In this document: one piece after another, positions 59,108 through 64,000 of the stretch
Layout: each line of letters opens with the position of its first letter
How positions within the stretch are numbered: the stretch's first letter is position 1
Source: Anagrus nilaparvatae
Taxonomy: Eukaryota > Arthropoda > Insecta > Hymenoptera > Mymaridae
NCBI GenBank assembly: GCA_022575985.1
Contig: JAKSXM010000007.1
Coordinates: 73,407,001-73,471,000 of the forward strand
DNA: 64,000 bases
Direction: 5' to 3'
Made by a program: the position numbers and the translations under genes
Notes under the pieces: model-generated
Seen by the model: the letters and a program-made list of their open reading frames with translations, nothing else
The model's database searches: none
What the model was told of the DNA's origin: nothing

Positions 59108-61385
59108 CTAGAATATTAAATAAATATCAATTAGCAAAATTTTAATTGTATTATTTTTCCTTTTATTTTCTTCATGCTGTGTTACAGAAATATTAAAAAC
59201 TCTAAAAAAAGGCCCTTTTTTGATATTATTTATGGAATTTTTAAATACATATTGTAAACCATTGCAGTCACTCATTCTGTTTATTGTATTATGATGGAAT
59301 TCAATATTAAACATTTCAGAAAACAACCTTTTGTTCCTGTTTCTTTCTCTATAAATTATTTTAACATTTTTAAAATCCATAGATTTACACTTATTCTTTT
59401 TTAAGATTTTTTATTACAATTTTCAACATCTTTTTCATGTTCTTTTACTCGTGTTCCAAGTTTTCTTTTGCTTTTGCCAATATATGTACAATCACAATCA
59501 TTACAATCTATTTTATAGACAATATTAGAAATTTCTTAAGTCTTACACTTATCTTTTCCCAACCTAATTAAATTATCAAACTTACTATTCAAATTATTTA
59601 TTGGTAATATATCTAAGCATATTATTCAGTTCAATAGTAATATGTTTATAAAAAGGTAAGACAAACCAAGATTTTTTTCTTTTTGTTTGCACCTGACTAC
59701 TATTACCGTTTTACAAGTTATTTCTGTTTGATATTAATTTCAATCTATTTTTAATATTTCTATCAATAAATCTTTCAGGATAATTATTTTTTAACAATAA
59801 TTCTTTTATTAAAGATAAATTTTTTTGTTGAAATTTTTTATTAGCTAATAATATACTTTTATCCACTAAACTATAAACAATTGCTTTTTTCTGTGATATT
59901 GGATGGTGTGATAAAAAGTTTAAATATCTTCCAGAAAAAGTTTTCTTTCTAAACCAATCAGTAATTATTTTATTACTATTATCAATAATAAGTCTTCCTT
60001 ATCAATAATAAGTCTAAAAAACTAATTTCTTTATTATCATTTTCTTCCTCAATAGTAAATTGCAGGTATTTATTATATTTATTAAAAGCTTTTACTATAA
60101 TATCTTTTTTCTCTTTATCAACCATCAATATACAATCATCAACATATCTTTTATACAAAAAAACTGGATTATTAAAATTATCTATAACAAAATTACTTAT
60201 TGTACTACTACTATTTAATTTATTTAATGGATTTTTCTCCAAAGCTTCCAACACTAATTCTCCAAACCACGGACTTGTATAATATCCTTTGGAAGCACCT
60301 AAAATTTGCTTATAATATTTATTATTAAACTGAAAATATGTTGAATTTAATAATAAATCTATACCATCTAAAAATTCATTTTTAGTTAAAGGTAAAATTT
60401 TATTACATATTATATCCCATTTTCTACTTAAAACTTCTTTTATTAAATAATGTGGAAGATTTGGATACATTACAATAACATCTAACGATATAAATTCATA
60501 ATTATCAGGTACTGTTATATTATCTACAATAGATTTCAATTCGTAACTGTTTTTTTAATTAAGCTGTTAGATTTTAAAATATTTATTAAAAAACTTTGAA
60601 AGAGCCTTATCAAATTCATAAATAAAACTATTTATACAAGATATTACAATCCTAACAAAAAAATCATCCTTTTCTTTGTGTGCTTTAATTAAACCATAAG
60701 CATACGCCAATGTCTTATTTTCAATATTAATAGTAACATCTTTAAATGATTCATCCCAGTCAAAAATACCTAATTTTTCCCATTTTTCCAAAAATTTTTT
60801 AACAAAATTCTTCACTTTTGTACTAGGATTCTCATGAAACCTAATATACCTTTCTTTATTATTCAGCTCTTTCTCCATTTTTTCATTATATTTATCATTC
60901 TTAATTGCAATAGTTGTGTTACCTATATCTGCTCTAGTAAATAATATATCCTTATTTTCATTCATAAATTTTTTTGTTTTTTGTAATTTAAAATTTATAA
61001 TTTTATCATTTATACTGATGTGACGGTTATTATGAATATTTTTATTTACTATGCACAAAGCCCTTCTTTTAATTTTACTCACAATATTATAATCTATATC
61101 CTTATTATGAAATACAGCTATTGATTTTAATAGTTCAAAATAATCCTTGTAATTTAAATCAACTTTAAAATTAAACTTTTCGCCTAATGATACTGTATCT
61201 ATAACATAATCAGGAAAATGAACATCTGTTAAATTTTTAAACCAATTATCATTAGTTTTTATTAATTTATTATCATCATTATTATTATCATTTTCATCAT
61301 TTTCATCATTTTCATCATTTTTTGAAATATTTTTTTCAAAATTATTAAAATTTGGTTTTTGGGTTTTTGTACATTTTCAGTATGT
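59108..61385 (-). mobile_element. Nearly full-length Penelope-like element, broken
   Basis: Minus strand, reading 5' to 3': N-terminal region (61,380-61,080; frame damaged), then 60,567-61,082 with ILFTRADIGNTTIAI, the PLE N-terminal motif, and AYGLIKAHKE; RT at 59,982-60,539 with YEFISLDVIVMYPNLPHYLI, YKRYVDDCIL (catalytic Asp pair) and ISFLDLL; the thumb region in other frames to ~59,640; GIY-YIG at ~59,420-59,525 (IVYKIDCNDC, TYIGKSKRKLGTRVKEHEKD); C-terminal part 59,108-59,380 (NRNKRLFSEMFNI, NTINRM). The usual MGSPLSPW motif reads KGYYTSPW, and there are several frameshifts, so it is inactive. It has the most complete domain order of the PLEs here. Confidence 0.88.
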
Positions 61386-61789
61386 ATAGCAACGGATGTA
61401 GTGCAACAACTTTAAGATTTTTTGTACCATGGTAGGTGATCAACATTGACGGATCCAGAGACTTTCTCATGAAAGGGGTGAACGGGGAAATGCAGTAAAA
61501 ATTTGCTTGTTTTCTAAAATTTTTAAGTTATACATAGTTTTATGAAATAACATGCACATTTTTGGTTCTCACGAGAAAACGGTTGACCCCTTGATTTACC
61601 GTTGAATCCGTCTCTGTAATATTAATAAAGTATGGTAATTCATATTTGACTTTTATCTCGTGGGATATATAATTCATATAATTTTTAAATATCTTGCATT
61701 AGATTTTTTTGAATTAGCTATAATATTAATGAAAAGAAAACAAAGAGTACCACTTTTTGAGAAATTAAGATTTAAATTGCTTTTCATGT

Positions 61790-63050
61790 AATTGTATTCA
61801 CTGTAAGCCTTTGAAATACGGTATACGGGGGTTTTTTAGGTCGCTGACAACGAATATTGCAGTTATAACTATGAAACATTACCCCTTCACCCTTAAATTG
61901 GATAAAACTACTCCTAAAAGGGGTGTTTTCACTACTTTCACTCTATCCCTCCAAGATTCGACCTATTAGGGTTTTTTGGGTCGCTGATCACAAAAATCGA
62001 TGTCTTTTCAATTAAAACATAACTCTTCACCCTTAAATTAGCCAAAACTACCCCTTTAGAGGTATTTTTGCAACTTTGCAAGATTTGGTCTAATAGGGTT
62101 TTTTTGGGTCGCTGATCACGAAAATCAGTGTGTGTTTCAATTAAAATTAGGTCTTTACCATTAAATTAGCCTGGTGAAGAGGGGTTTAGTTATGGACAAT
62201 TTAAGGGTCAAGCCCCAATTTTTAATTGAAAAAACAAAAATTAAAAGACAACCTAAGGTAGAAGAGTTACGTTTTAATTGAAAAGACATCGATTTTTGTG
62301 ATCAGTGCCCCAAAAAACCCTATTAAACCAAATCTTGAAGGGCTAGATTGAAATTACAAAAACACCCCTTTTAGGGGCAGTTTTTCTCAATTTAAGGGTG
62401 AAGGGGTAATAATTTATAGTTATAACAGCAATATTTATTATCAGTAACCCAAAAAACCCCTGTATACCAAATTTCAAAGGCTTACAGTGAATACAGCAAA
62501 AATGCCCTAGTTAAGGGCAGTTTTGCCCAATTTAAGGGTGAAGGGGTAATTTTTCATAGTTATAACTGCAATATTCGTTATCTGCAACCCAAAAAACCCC
62601 CGTATACCAAATTTCAAAGGCTTACAATGAATACAGCAAAAATGCCCTTTTTAGGGGCAGTTTTGCCCGATTTAAGGGTCAAGGGGTAATTTTTCATAGT
62701 TATAACTGCAATATTCGTTATCAGTGATCCAAAAAACCCCCGTATACTAAATTTCAAAGGCTTACAATGAATACATCAAAAATGCCCTTTTTAGGGGCAG
62801 TTTTGCCCGATTTAAGAGTGAAGCGGTAATTTTTCATAGTTATAACTGCAATATTTGTTATATCAGCGACCCGAAAAACCCCCGTATACCAAATTTCAAA
62901 GGCTTACAATGAATACAGCAAAAATGCCCTTTTTAGGGGCAGTTTTGCCCGATTTAAGGGTCAAGCCCCAATTGCGCATAGAAAAAACCCCGAGTTTCGT
63001 GTTCAGCGACCCAAAAAACCTAAAGTAGACCAAATCTGGTAGCGGCCACA
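61790..63050. repeat. Foldback element with ~140-bp tandem units
   Basis: Right part: four or more tandem units marked by CCAAATTTCAAAGGCTTAC at about 62,467, 62,607, 62,747 and 62,889 (period 140-142 bp), each containing AGGGGCAGTTTTGCCC and AACCCCCGTATAC. Left part (61,800-62,190) is the inverted form (GTAAGCCTTTGAAATACGG, TACCCCTTCACCCTTAAATT). No open frame; non-autonomous foldback or satellite-like element. Confidence 0.8.
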
Positions 63051-63189
63051 AACAAAACCACCAAAACCGTGATTTTACTGGAGTATAGGAGATACAGCAA
63101 TATTTAGTACACAAAAACATACTGTCAAAATGCAATCACAGGGAAAACTTGTTTTTAATGAGTTTCAGAAATACTTCTGTTTATAAAAT

Positions 63190-63660
63190 GCACACCAACA
63201 AGAAGGTAATCAAACGCCATACTCTAAATTGTTGGATGAAATTGCAAACGCAGAATTGTCACAGGAAAATTATGAAGCATTTCATAACAGAATGAAAACC
63301 ATAATACCAAAAAATGAATAAGATTTATTTGAAAATATAATACACTTATACCAAAAATGCACACAAGTAGATGCACATAACGAAAAATATTTAAAAAACA
63401 CAGGAAACCCAGTAGCTCGCATTGTAGGTACAAATGTACCCAATATAGCCATTAGTTGTTCAGATGAAAAAGCTTCAGGATTACAAAATATCCTATATTT
63501 ATCTAAAAATTGTCGTGTAATGTTAAGGGCAAACTTATGGACTGCTTGAGGTTTAATCAATGGTACTTTAGGTCATGTCAGAGAAATAATTTATTGTGAT
63601 AATGATTCACCGCCGCAATTATCAGAATTCATCAAAAATATGTAAGTGAATACATTAGTT
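63190..63660 (+). pseudogene. Pif1/Helitron-like helicase, C-terminal fragment
   Basis: One frame with two stops reads like the C-terminal region of a Pif1-family helicase as found in Helitrons: TGNPVARIVGTNVPN, SDEKASGLQNILYLSKNCRVML, RANLWTA, stop, GLINGTLGHVREIIY, SPPQL. The Walker motifs are absent. Two in-frame stops (after PKNE and after LWTA) show it is dead. Most likely a piece of a Helitron. Confidence 0.72.
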
Positions 63661-64000
63661 ATCATGATTATTTATATAGTATTAAAAAGTCATTTTACTT
63701 TCGAGAAAGACTTGAATCAATTTATTGGTAAGATGTATGTCGTACATGCAATAAAATCATAAAAAATAATTCTTATAAGAATTTACTTAAAATAAAGCAA
63801 ATTTAAATTCAAGTTTAAAATATATTTGCACAAAAAATTTTTATTTTTACATACCTACTGTGTTACATAAATTTAAATTTAATTTAAAATTTCTGCATAT
63901 AATATAATTAATTCAAAATAGTATAATTATTTATCCATAAATTTTCTAAAATAACGTATTAAACTTTTTGTTCATTTAGAATACTCAAAGAATAAAAAAG
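63661..64000. other. No gene seen
   Basis: AT-rich end of the window without supported features. Confidence 0.4.

Noticed and set aside
1..64000. tRNA, rRNA or viral genes
   Set aside because: No cloverleaf B-box pattern (GGTTCGA-type) or rRNA-like GC-rich conserved blocks were seen, and no viral structural or polymerase motifs; the RT sequences are LINE and PLE types.

Overview
The window looks like a very AT-rich, intron-bearing arthropod genome, most probably an insect. Real coding exons are short, carry GT-AG introns of roughly 60-1,400 bp, and sit among long AT-rich stretches full of decayed retroelements. The families present (a Runt-type transcription factor, odorant-binding proteins, a secreted S1 serine protease, cystine-knot-like peptides) are typical of insects. 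The extreme AT content and this gene mix would fit a parasitoid wasp, but that is a weak inference. No bacterial gene, operon, rRNA, tRNA or CRISPR array was seen.

Layout. 1-2,257: remains of a Jockey/CR1-like LINE and a Penelope-like element (PLE) whose tail carries a hammerhead-ribozyme-like core. 4,286-8,245: two dead S1 protease copies on the minus strand flank the last three exons of a Runt-family gene on the plus strand (5,177-6,921, ending in VWRPY); its Runt domain must lie to the left of the window. 14,080-16,061: a PLE fused to a LINE fragment. 18,195-24,243: two paralogous two-exon genes for secreted six-cysteine peptides with knottin-like spacing; between them lies a LINE/R2-type retroelement chimera, and a ~1.1 kb near-perfect palindrome sits in the intron of the second gene. 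24,732-26,023: one intact S1 protease gene (minus strand). 26-33.6 kb: no gene seen. 33,667-34,738: a gutted MULE transposon. 35-38.2 kb: minisatellites and a LINE with a nested foldback element.

38,779-50,199 is an odorant-binding-protein cluster: one intact gene (+), one pseudogene (+) split by two LINE-derived insertions, one pseudogene (-) whose last exon runs into a MITE, and one intact gene (-). The two intact genes have identical lengths for exons 1-3 (48, 159 and 115 nt). 50.9-53.6 kb holds a second minisatellite-bearing repeat, a GIY-YIG scrap, an unrecognised basic ORF and a satellite with higher-order structure. 53.6-59.1 kb has no recognised gene. 59,108-61,385 is a nearly full-length but broken PLE, followed by a foldback element with ~140 bp tandem units and a Pif1/Helitron-like helicase fragment.

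Several genes are invisible to an ATG-to-stop scan because exons are short or lack Met; they were assembled here from splice signals, conserved cysteines and paralogue comparison. The main theme is birth and death of small secreted-protein families (OBPs, proteases, knottin-like peptides) inside a transposon graveyard.
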